Assembly (NCBI RefSeq): GCF_024807615.1
Contig: NZ_JANUCJ010000001.1
Location: 620,001 to 684,000, forward strand
Reading direction: 5' to 3'
DNA: 64,000 bases
Source: Tsukamurella ocularis
Lineage (GTDB): Bacteria > Actinomycetota > Actinomycetes > Mycobacteriales > Mycobacteriaceae
Below are positions 46,280 through 54,494 of this stretch, in pieces. Numbering within the stretch: position 1 is the stretch's first letter; every line of letters starts with the position of its first letter. Below the pieces are notes generated by a model. The model was not told the DNA's origin. It made no database searches and saw nothing but the letters and a program-made list of their open reading frames with translations. Made by a program: the position numbers and the translations under genes.

Positions 46280-46960
46280 ATGCGTGCCGACTTCCATCAG
46301 CGCCTCAACGAGCTGGGTACCACTCTTGTTGCGATGTGCGGTGTTTCGGCCGACATCCTTGCTGCGGCCAACGCCGCATTCAATGACACTGATCCGATCG
46401 CAGCAGACCGGGCGATCGCGCAATCCAAACGGCTGACCGACATGCGCGAGCCGGCCGAGTCCCAGGCAATGTCGTTGTTGACGCTCCAGGCGCCAGTGGG
46501 GCGGGACCTACGCCAGGTCGTGGTGAGTATTCACTTGATCGGCGACCTGGTTCGGATGGGGCAACTGGCCAGACATGTTGCCGAGATAGTGCACCGGAAC
46601 CACCCAGTCGAGTCTGCGGGCGCTGGGCGACCAATACTGACGCGGATGGGGCAGGCGGCTCTCGAGCTCGCGACGACTGCCCGCCGCGCTCTCGTCGCGC
46701 AGGATCCGGAGACCGCAGCCGCGATCGACATCGGCGACGAGCTGATTGATTCACTCGCGGCGGAGTTGGCGACCGTCCTCACGACAGATAGTGAGGTCGC
46801 GGTTCCCGAGGCGGTCGATGCGATCCTGTTGTGCCGGTTCTATGAGCGCTACGGCGACCATGCGGTCGCGGTCGGCAGGCGCATCGCCTTCCTGGCGACC
46901 GGAGCGTTCCCGGAGGTGGACCGGCCGAACCACCCTCGTCCAGGCGGTGCAGCCACATGA
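46280..46960 (+). CDS. PhoU-like protein
   Basis: 226 residues, all-helical, with two PhoU repeats (MRADFHQRLNELGTTLVAMC at the start; LLCRFYERYGDHAVAVGRRI near residue 195, the conserved metal-binding E-x-x-x-D type motif). PhoU represses the Pst-PhoBR phosphate system. No pst or pho genes flank it, so this is an orphan copy. The ATG at 46280 was chosen; a GTG at 46262 is in frame. Confidence 0.86.
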   Translation: MRADFHQRLNELGTTLVAMCGVSADILAAANAAFNDTDPIAADRAIAQSKRLTDMREPAESQAMSLLTLQAPVGRDLRQVVVSIHLIGDLVRMGQLARHVAEIVHRNHPVESAGAGRPILTRMGQAALELATTARRALVAQDPETAAAIDIGDELIDSLAAELATVLTTDSEVAVPEAVDAILLCRFYERYGDHAVAVGRRIAFLATGAFPEVDRPNHPRPGGAAT

Positions 46961-47152
46961 CGATCGCCAGTTGCTCAACCGCATGTAACCGACGAGCGGG
47001 CATCACGGACCGGGGTCAAACCCTAGTGCGGGACCGGCCGCGCTCGGTGATCACGATGCGAGATCGCAGCAGGGTCGCCTGATACGACGCGCGCAGAACT
47101 TTGGATCAGGCCAAGTCAGAACCTGGCAGGGCGACAGGTTCACTGCTGAACT

Positions 47153-48055
47153 ATGCCGATGGGATCACCCGAGCCAGACGACGAAGACGGAGCGGTCGAA
47201 TCTGCGATCGAGTGGATCGACGCGTCCAGCCACCTGGACGTTGGGGAAGGCCTCCGGATCGCCTACCGCCGTCGCGGGGAGGGGCCGGCGATCGTCCTGC
47301 TTCATGGATTCCCGACATGGTCGTACGACTATGCGATCGTCGCTGACGACCTCTCGCGTGACCATACGGTGATCACGCTCGACTTCTTGGGCTATGGCGC
47401 GTCGGACAAGCCCCGGAATCACCAGTATTCGGTGGCTTCGTCAGCGGACGCCGTCGCCGCGGTCCTTGCTACGGAGCAGATCACGGCGGCGTGGTTGGTA
47501 GTCCATGACTACGGATCGATCGTTGCGCAGGAGATTCTCGACCGCCGCCGCCGCGCGGTGCTGCCCTACTCGATCACCGGTGTCGATGTGCTCAACTCCG
47601 GAATCGTTTACGCCGCATACCGGCCCACACAGACACAACGCGCACTGAGCGCCCCCATCGTAGGTGCTCTCCTGGCCAGGCTGGTCAGCCGACGAACCCT
47701 CAAGCACGCCGTCGACGGTGTCCGGGCGCATCCCACATCGGAGGCTGAATTCGACGAGCTCTGGGTGGGGATCGCACGCTTCCAAGGGCACCGGATCACA
47801 GACCGGCTTCTCGGCTACAACGCCGAACGAGCCGTTCACCACACACGATGGGAGACGGCCCTCAAAGCTTGGGAGGGCCCACTTCACCTGATCTGGGGCC
47901 TCGAGGATCCCGTGTCCGGTGCCCATGTGCTCGCAGCCGCGCAGGAACAACTGCCACAGGCGAAGATCACCCGCCTTGAGGGTGTCGGTCACTTCCCCCA
48001 GTCCGAGGCACCCGCAGCTGTCTTGGCCGCCCTCCGCTCACACCTCTACCACTAG
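47153..48055 (+). CDS. Alpha/beta hydrolase, haloalkane dehalogenase/epoxide hydrolase-like
   Basis: 300 residues. The oxyanion loop is LLHGFPTWSYDYAIV and the elbow reads VVHDYGSIVAQE, with Asp in the nucleophile place as in dehalogenases and epoxide hydrolases. The late His is in GVGHFPQSEAP and a charge-relay acid in WGLEDPVSG. A cytosolic hydrolase acting through an alkyl-enzyme ester is likely; the substrate is unknown. Codon use is slightly less GC-biased than in the core genes, compatible with transfer. Confidence 0.85.
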   Translation: MPMGSPEPDDEDGAVESAIEWIDASSHLDVGEGLRIAYRRRGEGPAIVLLHGFPTWSYDYAIVADDLSRDHTVITLDFLGYGASDKPRNHQYSVASSADAVAAVLATEQITAAWLVVHDYGSIVAQEILDRRRRAVLPYSITGVDVLNSGIVYAAYRPTQTQRALSAPIVGALLARLVSRRTLKHAVDGVRAHPTSEAEFDELWVGIARFQGHRITDRLLGYNAERAVHHTRWETALKAWEGPLHLIWGLEDPVSGAHVLAAAQEQLPQAKITRLEGVGHFPQSEAPAAVLAALRSHLYH

Positions 48056-48076
48056 CCGCGTGCGAGACCGCCGCGA

Positions 48077-48505
48077 TCACCCCCGCCGCGGATCGGTCCC
48101 CGTCACGGAGAACCCACCCATCTCCTGCGGCTCATCAAGGCTCGCGCCAAGCTCAGACAGCCAAACATCGCCGTCCGGATCTGCATTTTGCGTGCGCGAA
48201 CCCCAGTGTCCATACATCGCCAGCAGGGCAGCGCCGACGCAGAGAGCAGCGAGCAATATCGATGCGGCCACGTGTCCGAGCGCCAGCTCCCACGCCGCCA
48301 ACCCGAAAAGCACAATCGGCGCACCGACGAACAACGCCTGCCAGGCCCGAGTCCGCCTCGGGCGGTCCGACTGATCCCACAGGCTTACGCACACCGCCGC
48401 AGACAGGCCCGCGATGACAAGTTGCCCGAGAGCCAGCGTGAGCACCGCCAGCGCGCCTGCAACAAGGGCAGGCGCGTCCCACCTGTTTCGATTTCGCGAA
48501 TCCAT
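48077..48505 (-). CDS. Four-helix hypothetical membrane protein
   Basis: 142 residues with about four hydrophobic segments (APALVAGALAVLTLALGQLV, WQALFVGAPIVLFGLAAWEL, HVAASILLAALCVGAALLAM) and a soluble acidic tail of about 35 residues (DPDGDVWLSELGASLDEP). It is convergent with the hydrolase. No family recognised. Confidence 0.68.
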   Translation of the reverse strand: MDSRNRNRWDAPALVAGALAVLTLALGQLVIAGLSAAVCVSLWDQSDRPRRTRAWQALFVGAPIVLFGLAAWELALGHVAASILLAALCVGAALLAMYGHWGSRTQNADPDGDVWLSELGASLDEPQEMGGFSVTGTDPRRG

Positions 48506-48587
48506 AGTGCTTGATCTTAAACACTGCGGGCACTCGCCTCACTCCGACGCGCTCTTGCCAGCAATCCCAGCCCCGCCCGACAAGTAA

Positions 48588-48621
48588 GGCCCCTGGCCAG
48601 CATCTCTGCTGATCAGGGGCC
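48588..48621 (-). terminator. Terminator downstream of tRNA-Pro
   Basis: GGCCCCTG (48588-48595) pairs with CAGGGGCC (48614-48621), with an inner AGCA/TGCT stem. It lies 24 bases past the 3' end of the tRNA on its strand. Confidence 0.7.
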
Positions 48622-48644
48622 CTGCTGTCGTCTCAACCAACGAG

Positions 48645-48718
<74 letters not shown>

Positions 48719-48773
48719 TGGTGACAACCTGCAATAGATTACTACAGCCACCGTCGGGCGGGAAATCCGCAGG

Positions 48774-49724
48774 TCAGGCCTGCACCGCCTCCGGGGCGAT
48801 GACGGGGCCCAGCTCCACCTCCCGGTCGCGCACCGGCGCGCCGACGAGGGTGAGCAGCGAGGCCTCCGGGCGGCAGAAGGTGCGGAACGGCGCCCACGGC
48901 GACGTGCCGAGCCCCGCGCTCACGTGCAGCTTCATGTGCGCGCCCCACGCGGACGCGCCCTTCACGCGCGACCGGTCCAGCCCGCAGTTGGTGATCAGGG
49001 CGCCGTACACCGGCAGACACAGCTGCCCGCCGTGGGTGTGGCCGGCGAGCGCGAGATCGTAACCGTCGTCGGCGAACCGGTCGAGCACGCGCGGCTCCGG
49101 CGAGTGGGTCAGGGCGAGCCGCAAGTCGACGGACTCGTCGGCGCGGCCGGCGATGGTCTCGTACCGGTCCCGCTCGATGTGCGGATCGTCGACGCCTGCC
49201 ACCTGGATCGTGACCCCGCCTGCCTCGAGCCGCCGTCGCTGGTGCGTCGCGTCCAGCCAACCGCGCTCGGCGAAGGCGGCCCGCAGGTCCTGCCAGGGCA
49301 GAGGCTCGCCGTGCTTGCGCTCGTGGTTCTTGTCGAAGTACTTCGCCGGGTTCTTCGGCGTCGGCCCGAAGTAGTCGTTGGAGCCGAACACGAATAGACC
49401 AGGAAGGCCCAGCAGCGGGCCCAGCGTCTGCACCACCGACGGAACGGCACGCGGGTGCGAGAGGTTGTCGCCGGTGTTCACCACCAGGTCCGGCCCGAGC
49501 GCGGCCAGCTCCTGCACCCATGCCTGCTTGCGCCGCTGGCCTGGCGTCATGTGCAGGTCCGAGATGTGCAGGATCCGCAGCGTGGGCGTGCCGGGCGGCA
49601 GGATCGGCAGCGTGTGCTCACGCAGCGTGAAGGCGTTGCGCTCGAAGACTCCTGCGTAGGCGACAGAGGCGACGCCCGCGCCCGCCAGCCCGGCGCCGGC
49701 CTTGAGAAGAGGATGAACTGCCAT
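48774..49724 (-). CDS. Metallophosphoesterase (Rv3683-type)
   Basis: 316 residues. Calcineurin-like metal motifs are LHISDLHMTPG (Asp-x-His), NTGDNLSH, FGSNDYFGP and LAGHTHGGQLCLP. A hydrophobic N-terminal segment (LLKAGAGLAGAGVASVAYAG) may anchor it in the membrane, as in YkuE-like enzymes. The substrate is probably a phosphodiester or lipid-linked phosphate. In M. tuberculosis its counterpart follows ponA2 directly, whereas here about 16 kb separates the two. Confidence 0.88.
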   Translation of the reverse strand: MAVHPLLKAGAGLAGAGVASVAYAGVFERNAFTLREHTLPILPPGTPTLRILHISDLHMTPGQRRKQAWVQELAALGPDLVVNTGDNLSHPRAVPSVVQTLGPLLGLPGLFVFGSNDYFGPTPKNPAKYFDKNHERKHGEPLPWQDLRAAFAERGWLDATHQRRRLEAGGVTIQVAGVDDPHIERDRYETIAGRADESVDLRLALTHSPEPRVLDRFADDGYDLALAGHTHGGQLCLPVYGALITNCGLDRSRVKGASAWGAHMKLHVSAGLGTSPWAPFRTFCRPEASLLTLVGAPVRDREVELGPVIAPEAVQA

Positions 49725-49777
49725 TCCCCCAGGATACTCAGCTGCCGCACCCTCGCACACTGCGTAACGTAGACCTC

Positions 49778-50242
49778 ATGTCAGAAGTGAAGGCCGCGAT
49801 CCGTGACGACCTCAAGACCGCGATGAAGGCCAAGGACGTGCTGGTCACCGGCACGCTGCGTATGCTGCTGTCGGCGATCCAGAACGAGGAGACCTCCGGC
49901 ACGGCGCACGCGCTGACCGACGAGGAGTTCCTCAAGGTGGTCGCGCGCGAGGTGAAGAAGCGCGGCGAGGCCGCCGAGATATTCGAGGCCAACGACCGCG
50001 CCGAGCTCGCCGCCAAGGAGCGGGCCGAGGCCGAGGTCATGTCCCGCTACCTGCCGAAGCAGCTCGGCGACAACGAGCTGGCGTCCCTCGTCGACGCCGC
50101 GGTCGCCGAGGTGACCGCGGAGCTCGGAGAGGCGCCGACGGTACGCCAGATGGGCCAGGTCATGAAGGTCGCCAACGCGAAGGCCGCGGGCGCCGCGGAC
50201 GGCAAGCGGCTCTCCTCCGCCGTCAAGGCGAAGCTCGCGTAG
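49778..50242 (+). CDS. GatB/YqeY domain protein
   Basis: 154 residues of the YqeY family, starting MSEVKAAIRDDLKTAMKAKD. The fold is the helical tail domain of the amidotransferase subunit GatB, here stand-alone. A role in tRNA-dependent amidation has been suggested but not shown. TAACGT seven bases before the ATG suggests a leaderless mRNA. Its stop shares a base with the GTG of the next gene. Confidence 0.92.
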   Translation: MSEVKAAIRDDLKTAMKAKDVLVTGTLRMLLSAIQNEETSGTAHALTDEEFLKVVAREVKKRGEAAEIFEANDRAELAAKERAEAEVMSRYLPKQLGDNELASLVDAAVAEVTAELGEAPTVRQMGQVMKVANAKAAGAADGKRLSSAVKAKLA

Positions 50243-50745
50243 TGGCAAAGGTGCGCCGCCCCGGCGCAATCTGGCTGTGGTTCCTCGCCTCGCTCGCCGC
50301 GGGCGCGGGGGCCATCGCCCTGTATGTGACGGCGATCATCCAGTGCTCGGCTCTGCTGGGCACCACCGGCTACCCGGGTAACTTCGCCGCGTCGCCGCTG
50401 GGCATGCGCACGATCACGATCCTGGTCATCGCGATCGCCGGGCTGGTGATCGTCGCGGCGATGGCCTTCACGGGCCTGTTCGCGCTGTTCGGGCAGCGCT
50501 GGGCGACGGTGCTCTACGGGCTCGCCGTGTTCGTCGGTTTCCTGTGCGCCGCCGCGGCGGTGCTGCTCGGCAACGAACGCGACTACAGCGATCCGGTGAG
50601 CCGGTTCGGTGTCGACCACAACGGCGCACCCCTGGCGGGCCTGCCCATGTGGGGCGCCCTGATCGTCATGTTCCTGATGCTGTTCTCGCTGGCACTCACC
50701 CGCCCGGTGTACCGGTACGCGGTGGAGCGCAGCGGCGGGGCGTGA
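50242..50745 (+). CDS. Four-helix membrane protein, hypothetical
   Basis: 167 residues with four membrane helices (IWLWFLASLAAGAGAIALYV; TITILVIAIAGLVIVAAMAF; ATVLYGLAVFVGFLCAAAAV; ALIVMFLMLFSLAL). GTG start overlaps the G of the YqeY stop codon, so the two are co-translated. No recognised domain. Confidence 0.75.
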   Translation: MAKVRRPGAIWLWFLASLAAGAGAIALYVTAIIQCSALLGTTGYPGNFAASPLGMRTITILVIAIAGLVIVAAMAFTGLFALFGQRWATVLYGLAVFVGFLCAAAAVLLGNERDYSDPVSRFGVDHNGAPLAGLPMWGALIVMFLMLFSLALTRPVYRYAVERSGGA

Positions 50746-50746
50746 C

Positions 50747-51103
50747 TCAGAGCGCGCCGAGGGCGTAGCCGCCCCACACCGCGACGACGCTCGCGCCGAG
50801 CGTCATCAGCCCGTACACCGCACCGTCGCGGTACTGCTTGTCCCGCAGCAGGATCAGGGTCTCGACGGTGGCCGTGCTGAAGGTCGTGTAGCCGCCGCAC
50901 ACTCCGGTGCCGAGCACGGCCAGCGCCGTCCCACCGAGCCCTCCCCCGGCGACGAGTCCGGCGAGGAGGCCCAGCACGAACGAGCCGGAGATGTTGATCG
51001 CCGCCGTGGCCCAGAAGGACAGGCGGGCGCGGAAGGCACCGTCGACGAGGTAGCGCACGACGGCCCCGAGGCCACCGCCGAGGCAGATCAGCACGGTGGT
51101 CAT
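50747..51103 (-). CDS. crcB: Fluoride channel FluC/CrcB, second subunit
   Basis: 118 residues with four membrane helices. The family signature GGGLGAVVRYLVD near the start and VCGGYTTFSTATVE (the Phe/Thr track) are present. Together with the upstream paralog it should form the antiparallel fluoride exporter seen in Gram-positive and actinobacterial pairs. GTG-type overlap with the first subunit. Confidence 0.92.
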   Translation of the reverse strand: MTTVLICLGGGLGAVVRYLVDGAFRARLSFWATAAINISGSFVLGLLAGLVAGGGLGGTALAVLGTGVCGGYTTFSTATVETLILLRDKQYRDGAVYGLMTLGASVVAVWGGYALGAL

Positions 51104-51465
51104 CGGCGCACCACCGCTGCGCCGGCCAGGGCCGCGACGAGGCCGAGGAGCACCGACGCACCGGCGTACAGGGCACCGACGGCCGGGGCCGCGTCGTGGA
51201 TGTCCAGCGCGAACGCGCTGTAGGTGGTCAGGCCCCCACAGAAGCCGGTGCCGAACAGCAGCCGGATGCGACGGTGCCGCTCGTCGTCAGGCCGCTGGGA
51301 CAGAGCCTCGACGATGCCGCCGAGGAGGAACGCGCCGACCATGTTCACCGTGAACGTGGACCACGCAAAGGGGCTGTGCGGCAGCCAGTGCCCCACCTCG
51401 GCTCGGACGAAGGTGCCGGCCGCACCGCCCAGGAAGACCAGTCCCAGGGCGGCGGGCCGCAGCAA
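51100..51465 (-). CDS. crcB: Fluoride channel FluC/CrcB, first subunit
   Basis: 121 residues, four helices, with FLGGAAGTFVRAEVG and FCGGLTTYSAFALD matching the FluC core motifs. It is a distinct paralog of the next gene; heterodimeric assembly is expected. The gene starts 16 bases after the ohr stop on the same strand, leaving no room for a fluoride riboswitch. Confidence 0.92.
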   Translation of the reverse strand: MLRPAALGLVFLGGAAGTFVRAEVGHWLPHSPFAWSTFTVNMVGAFLLGGIVEALSQRPDDERHRRIRLLFGTGFCGGLTTYSAFALDIHDAAPAVGALYAGASVLLGLVAALAGAAVVRR

Positions 51466-51481
51466 TGCGCTCAGCTGTCGG

Positions 51482-51907
51482 TCAGACCGCGGTGGTCAGG
51501 TCGACGTCGATGTTGCCGCGCGTGGCGTTGGAGTACGGGCACAGCTGGTGCGCCTTGGCCACGAGGGCCTCCGCGTCGGCCTGGGCGAGGCCGGGCAGCG
51601 TGGCCTTGATGGCGGCGTTGATACCGAAGCCGGACTCGGTCTTGCCGAAGCCGACGGTGACGTCGACGGTGGTGTCGTCCGGGACGGCCACCTTCTCGTT
51701 GCGGCCGACGGCGCGGATCGCACCCAGGAAGCAGGCTGCGTAACCGGCGGAGAACAGCTCCTCCGGGTTGGTGCCCTCGCCGTTGCCGCCCATCTCCTTC
51801 GGGGGCCGGGTGTCCAGGTCGATGCGGCCGGTGGCCGACTTCACGTGCCCGTCGCGACCGCCACCGGTGGCGGTCGAGGAGATGGTGTAGACGACGTCCA
51901 AGCTCAT
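51482..51907 (-). CDS. ohr: Organic hydroperoxide resistance protein (Ohr/OsmC)
   Basis: 141 residues. The two redox cysteines are in GYAACFLGAIR and HQLCPYSNATRGN, and the catalytic Arg/Glu region is in NPEELFSAGYA. The enzyme reduces organic hydroperoxides with a dihydrolipoyl-type donor. Start at the ATG following the GGAGCG ribosome binding site. No OhrR regulator is adjacent. Confidence 0.93.
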   Translation of the reverse strand: MSLDVVYTISSTATGGGRDGHVKSATGRIDLDTRPPKEMGGNGEGTNPEELFSAGYAACFLGAIRAVGRNEKVAVPDDTTVDVTVGFGKTESGFGINAAIKATLPGLAQADAEALVAKAHQLCPYSNATRGNIDVDLTTAV

Positions 51908-52020
51908 ATCCGGCGCTCCTTCGCGTTGTGCCCGCCCGGTCGGGCGGGGTTCCCTCTCGACAGTAGTCCGAGTCACAGCCGGTCTCCGGCCGATGTCCTT
52001 ATCCGCAGCCGGGCGGTCGC

Positions 52021-52440
52021 TCAGGGCGCGCAGTCAGGGCAGTATCCCCAGAAGGTGACCTCGGCCTCGTCGATGACGAAGCCGTGGTCGTCGTCGGCGG
52101 TGAGACAGGGCGCGGCGCCGACGGCACAGTCGATGTCGACGATCGTGGCGCACGACCTGCACACCAGGTGGTGGTGGTTGTCAGCGACGCGGGCCTCGTA
52201 CCGGACGGCCGAGCCCGCGGGCTCGATGCGGCGGAGCAGCCCCTTCTCGGCACACACCCGCAGGACGTCGTAGACGGTCTGCGTGGCGACGGTGCCGAGC
52301 CTGCCGCGCAGGTACTCGGCCACATCGTCGGCGGTGGCATGCGGGTGCCCGTCGAGGTAGCCGAGCGCGGCGACGCGGGGCGCGGTGATCCGCAGCCCCA
52401 CGGCCCGCAGCCGGTCCTCGGCGGTGTCCACCTCACTCAT
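52021..52440 (-). CDS. Fur family transcriptional regulator
   Basis: 139 residues. The N-terminal winged helix has LGTVATQTVYDVLRVC as recognition helix, followed by the metal-sensing part (NHHHLVCRSCATIVDID) and a second Cys-x-x-Cys (GYCPDC), which would hold structural zinc. This is the FurA/CatR/PerR branch. TAGTCT seven bases before the ATG, with a dyad overlapping the -35, predicts a leaderless, self-regulated gene. No katG lies downstream, unlike mycobacterial furA. Confidence 0.9.
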   Translation of the reverse strand: MSEVDTAEDRLRAVGLRITAPRVAALGYLDGHPHATADDVAEYLRGRLGTVATQTVYDVLRVCAEKGLLRRIEPAGSAVRYEARVADNHHHLVCRSCATIVDIDCAVGAAPCLTADDDHGFVIDEAEVTFWGYCPDCAP

Positions 52441-52463
52441 GCGAACTAGACTACGCCCGATTT

Positions 52464-52476
52464 TGGAATGATTCCA
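52464..52476 (-). promoter_or_regulatory. Fur-type dyad at its own promoter
   Basis: TGGAAT-G-ATTCCA is a perfect 13-base dyad. On the minus strand it overlaps the -35, 17 bases upstream of TAGTCT, which is the likely -10 and ends seven bases before the fur ATG. Confidence 0.6.
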
Positions 52477-52677
52477 GGGTCGATCGACAGGTGTGAGCAG
52501 CAAGGGGATCTGACGCCGGATCGACGCCACGGGGGAGATGGTGACCTCCCCCGTCCACGCGGTCAGGGGCGTCCCTGATCTGCGCGAGCTCGGCGGCGAC
52601 GGCTTCCACTCACGCCCGCCGATTGTGCCGCTTCCCGTCGCGGCTGCGGCGCGATGAGGCTGGCTAGACTCCGGCGC

Positions 52678-53523
52678 ATGGACCTCATCCGGCACCTGCG
52701 CTTCTTCGTCGCGGTCGCCGAGGAGCAGCACTTCGGCCGCGCCGCCGACCGGCTCGGGATCACGCAGCCGCCGGTCTCGGCGGGCCTGCGCCGGCTCGAG
52801 GAGGCCCTGGGGGTCACCCTCATCGACCGGAGCCGACGGGGCACCGACCTCACCCCCGCGGGCCGCGAGCTGCTCCCCCGTGCCCGGGTCATGGTCCGCG
52901 ACGCCGACCGGTTCGTGGCCGAGGCTGCGCGCCTCGGCGCTGGGACCGGGGAACGCCGAGTCGCCCTCTGCGATGCGCTCGGCGGAGCGGTGGCCGCCGC
53001 CTGCGCCGCCGCGTTGGCGCCCGGGGTCGACGGTGCGCCGCTGACCCTCTCGGCCGGAGCCTCTCCCCAGCTGGCGCGAGCCGTCGCCGAGGACCTGCTG
53101 GACATCGCCGTGGTAGAGCACCCCGTACTCGGGGACGGCGCACCGTCGGGGCCAGTGATCGCACTGCCGCGGGACTTCCTGGTGCCCGAGGGTTTCCGGT
53201 CGCCGCGCCTGCGCGATCTGTCGGCGCTCGCGGTCGCGCTGCCGCCGCGCGCGGCCAATCCGCCCGCGGCGGACCTCCTGCTGGACCGGCTGACGGCGCG
53301 GGGCATCACGTCGACGGTGCTCATCACAGAGAACGAGGCCGCAGCGCACGCCGCCGTCGCCGCGGGCCTGGCGTTCACGCTCGTCGCCGCAGGGGACGGT
53401 AGTCCCGCCGGGACCGCGCGCCGCTCGGCGACCGACTTCCCGTTGCGGGTCAAGGTCCTCGGCCGCCGCGACCACCCGGACGCGGCACGACTGGAGTCGG
53501 TGCTGTGGCGGTTGGCGCGATGA
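52678..53523 (+). CDS. LysR-family transcriptional regulator
   Basis: 281 residues. The N-terminal HTH is typical ([20 protein letters not shown], then [20 protein letters not shown]). The C-terminal effector domain is shorter and more Ala-rich than most. TAGACT seven bases before the ATG suggests a leaderless message. Its stop overlaps the ATG of a serine hydrolase gene, so unlike AmpR it is co-directional with, and translationally coupled to, its neighbour. Confidence 0.9.
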   Translation: MDLIRHLRFFVAVAEEQHFGRAADRLGITQPPVSAGLRRLEEALGVTLIDRSRRGTDLTPAGRELLPRARVMVRDADRFVAEAARLGAGTGERRVALCDALGGAVAAACAAALAPGVDGAPLTLSAGASPQLARAVAEDLLDIAVVEHPVLGDGAPSGPVIALPRDFLVPEGFRSPRLRDLSALAVALPPRAANPPAADLLLDRLTARGITSTVLITENEAAAHAAVAAGLAFTLVAAGDGSPAGTARRSATDFPLRVKVLGRRDHPDAARLESVLWRLAR

Positions 53524-54422
53524 CCGCGGCTGAGCGGATCGACGCCGTCTTCGCCGACGCGGGGTGCAACGGATGGCTCCACGCGCGCGTCGTGGGACAC
53601 CCGTCCGGCCCGGCGGCCGCTTTGTCGCTCGGCGGCGAGCAGCCGGTCGTCCCCGCGTCGGTCTACAAAGTGGTGCTCCTGGTCGCGGCAGCGCGCGCCG
53701 TCGACGCCGGGCGGCTCGATCCCCGTGCGCGGGTCCTCGTCGATCCTGCTTCCTCGACGCCCGGGCCGACGGGGATCGCGACGCTGTCGGACCCGGTCGA
53801 GATGAGCGTGCGCGACCTGCTGCGCTCGATGGTCGCGGTCTCCGACAACGCGGCGGCGGGCGTGCTCATGCGGCTCGTGGGCCTGGACGCCGTGCAGGCG
53901 ACCGCCCTCGACCTGGGGCTGCGCGGCACGCGGATCGTGGGCGGCGACGCCGAGATCCAGGCCGCGATGATGGCGGAGACCGACACGCATACCGTCGCCG
54001 AGGCGTTCGCGGCACTGGCGGACGACGACCTCGCGCGCCCCGCGCGCGCCTACGATCCGACCTTCGGCAGCGCGACCACGGCCGCGGACATGACCGCGCT
54101 GCTCGCCGCGATCTGGTCGGACACCGCGGCGTCCGCCGACCAGTGCGCGTTCACCCGCTCAGCGCTCGCGGGGCAGGTCTTCCGGCACCGCGTCGCCTCG
54201 GGCTTCGGCTCTGCACCGTCGATCGCGGGCAAGACGGGCACCCTGGGCGCGCTCCGCAACGAGGTGGCCGTGGTCGAATACCCCGGCGAGCATCCCGTCG
54301 CGGTGGCGGTGTTCACGCACGCGGCGCGCAACGATCCGAGCCTGCCCCGCGTCGACGCGGCCATCGGGACCGTCGCGGCGATCGCCGTCGACGCGCTCCG
54401 CGTACCGATCGACCTGCACTGA
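53520..54422 (+). CDS. Class A beta-lactamase-related serine hydrolase without signal peptide
   Basis: 300 residues. The penicillin-recognising motifs are SVYK (nucleophile Ser near residue 52), SDN in [10 protein letters not shown] and KTG in [10 protein letters not shown]. The Glu-x-x-Leu-Asn omega-loop motif of true class A enzymes is not seen, and the protein starts [19 protein letters not shown] with no export signal. It may be a cytosolic esterase or amidase built on the same fold and not a resistance enzyme. ATGA overlap with the LysR gene. Confidence 0.78.
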   Translation: MTAAERIDAVFADAGCNGWLHARVVGHPSGPAAALSLGGEQPVVPASVYKVVLLVAAARAVDAGRLDPRARVLVDPASSTPGPTGIATLSDPVEMSVRDLLRSMVAVSDNAAAGVLMRLVGLDAVQATALDLGLRGTRIVGGDAEIQAAMMAETDTHTVAEAFAALADDDLARPARAYDPTFGSATTAADMTALLAAIWSDTAASADQCAFTRSALAGQVFRHRVASGFGSAPSIAGKTGTLGALRNEVAVVEYPGEHPVAVAVFTHAARNDPSLPRVDAAIGTVAAIAVDALRVPIDLH

Positions 54423-54437
54423 TAGCGAATCGCTATC
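54421..54437. promoter_or_regulatory. 17-base perfect dyad before the lipoprotein PBP gene
   Basis: GATAGCGA-A-TCGCTATC overlaps the hydrolase stop and lies about 60 bases before the PBP start. It has the form of a TetR- or LysR-type operator; no identified protein binds it. Confidence 0.45.
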
Positions 54438-54494
54438 GTCTGCGCCGGTTTCGCTGTTTGGCGGGTATCACCGCGCGCCGGTTGACTGAGGCGC

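Noticed and set aside
51466-51481. Fluoride riboswitch upstream of the crcB pair
   Set aside because: Only 16 bases separate the first crcB gene from the ohr stop, too short for the motif.
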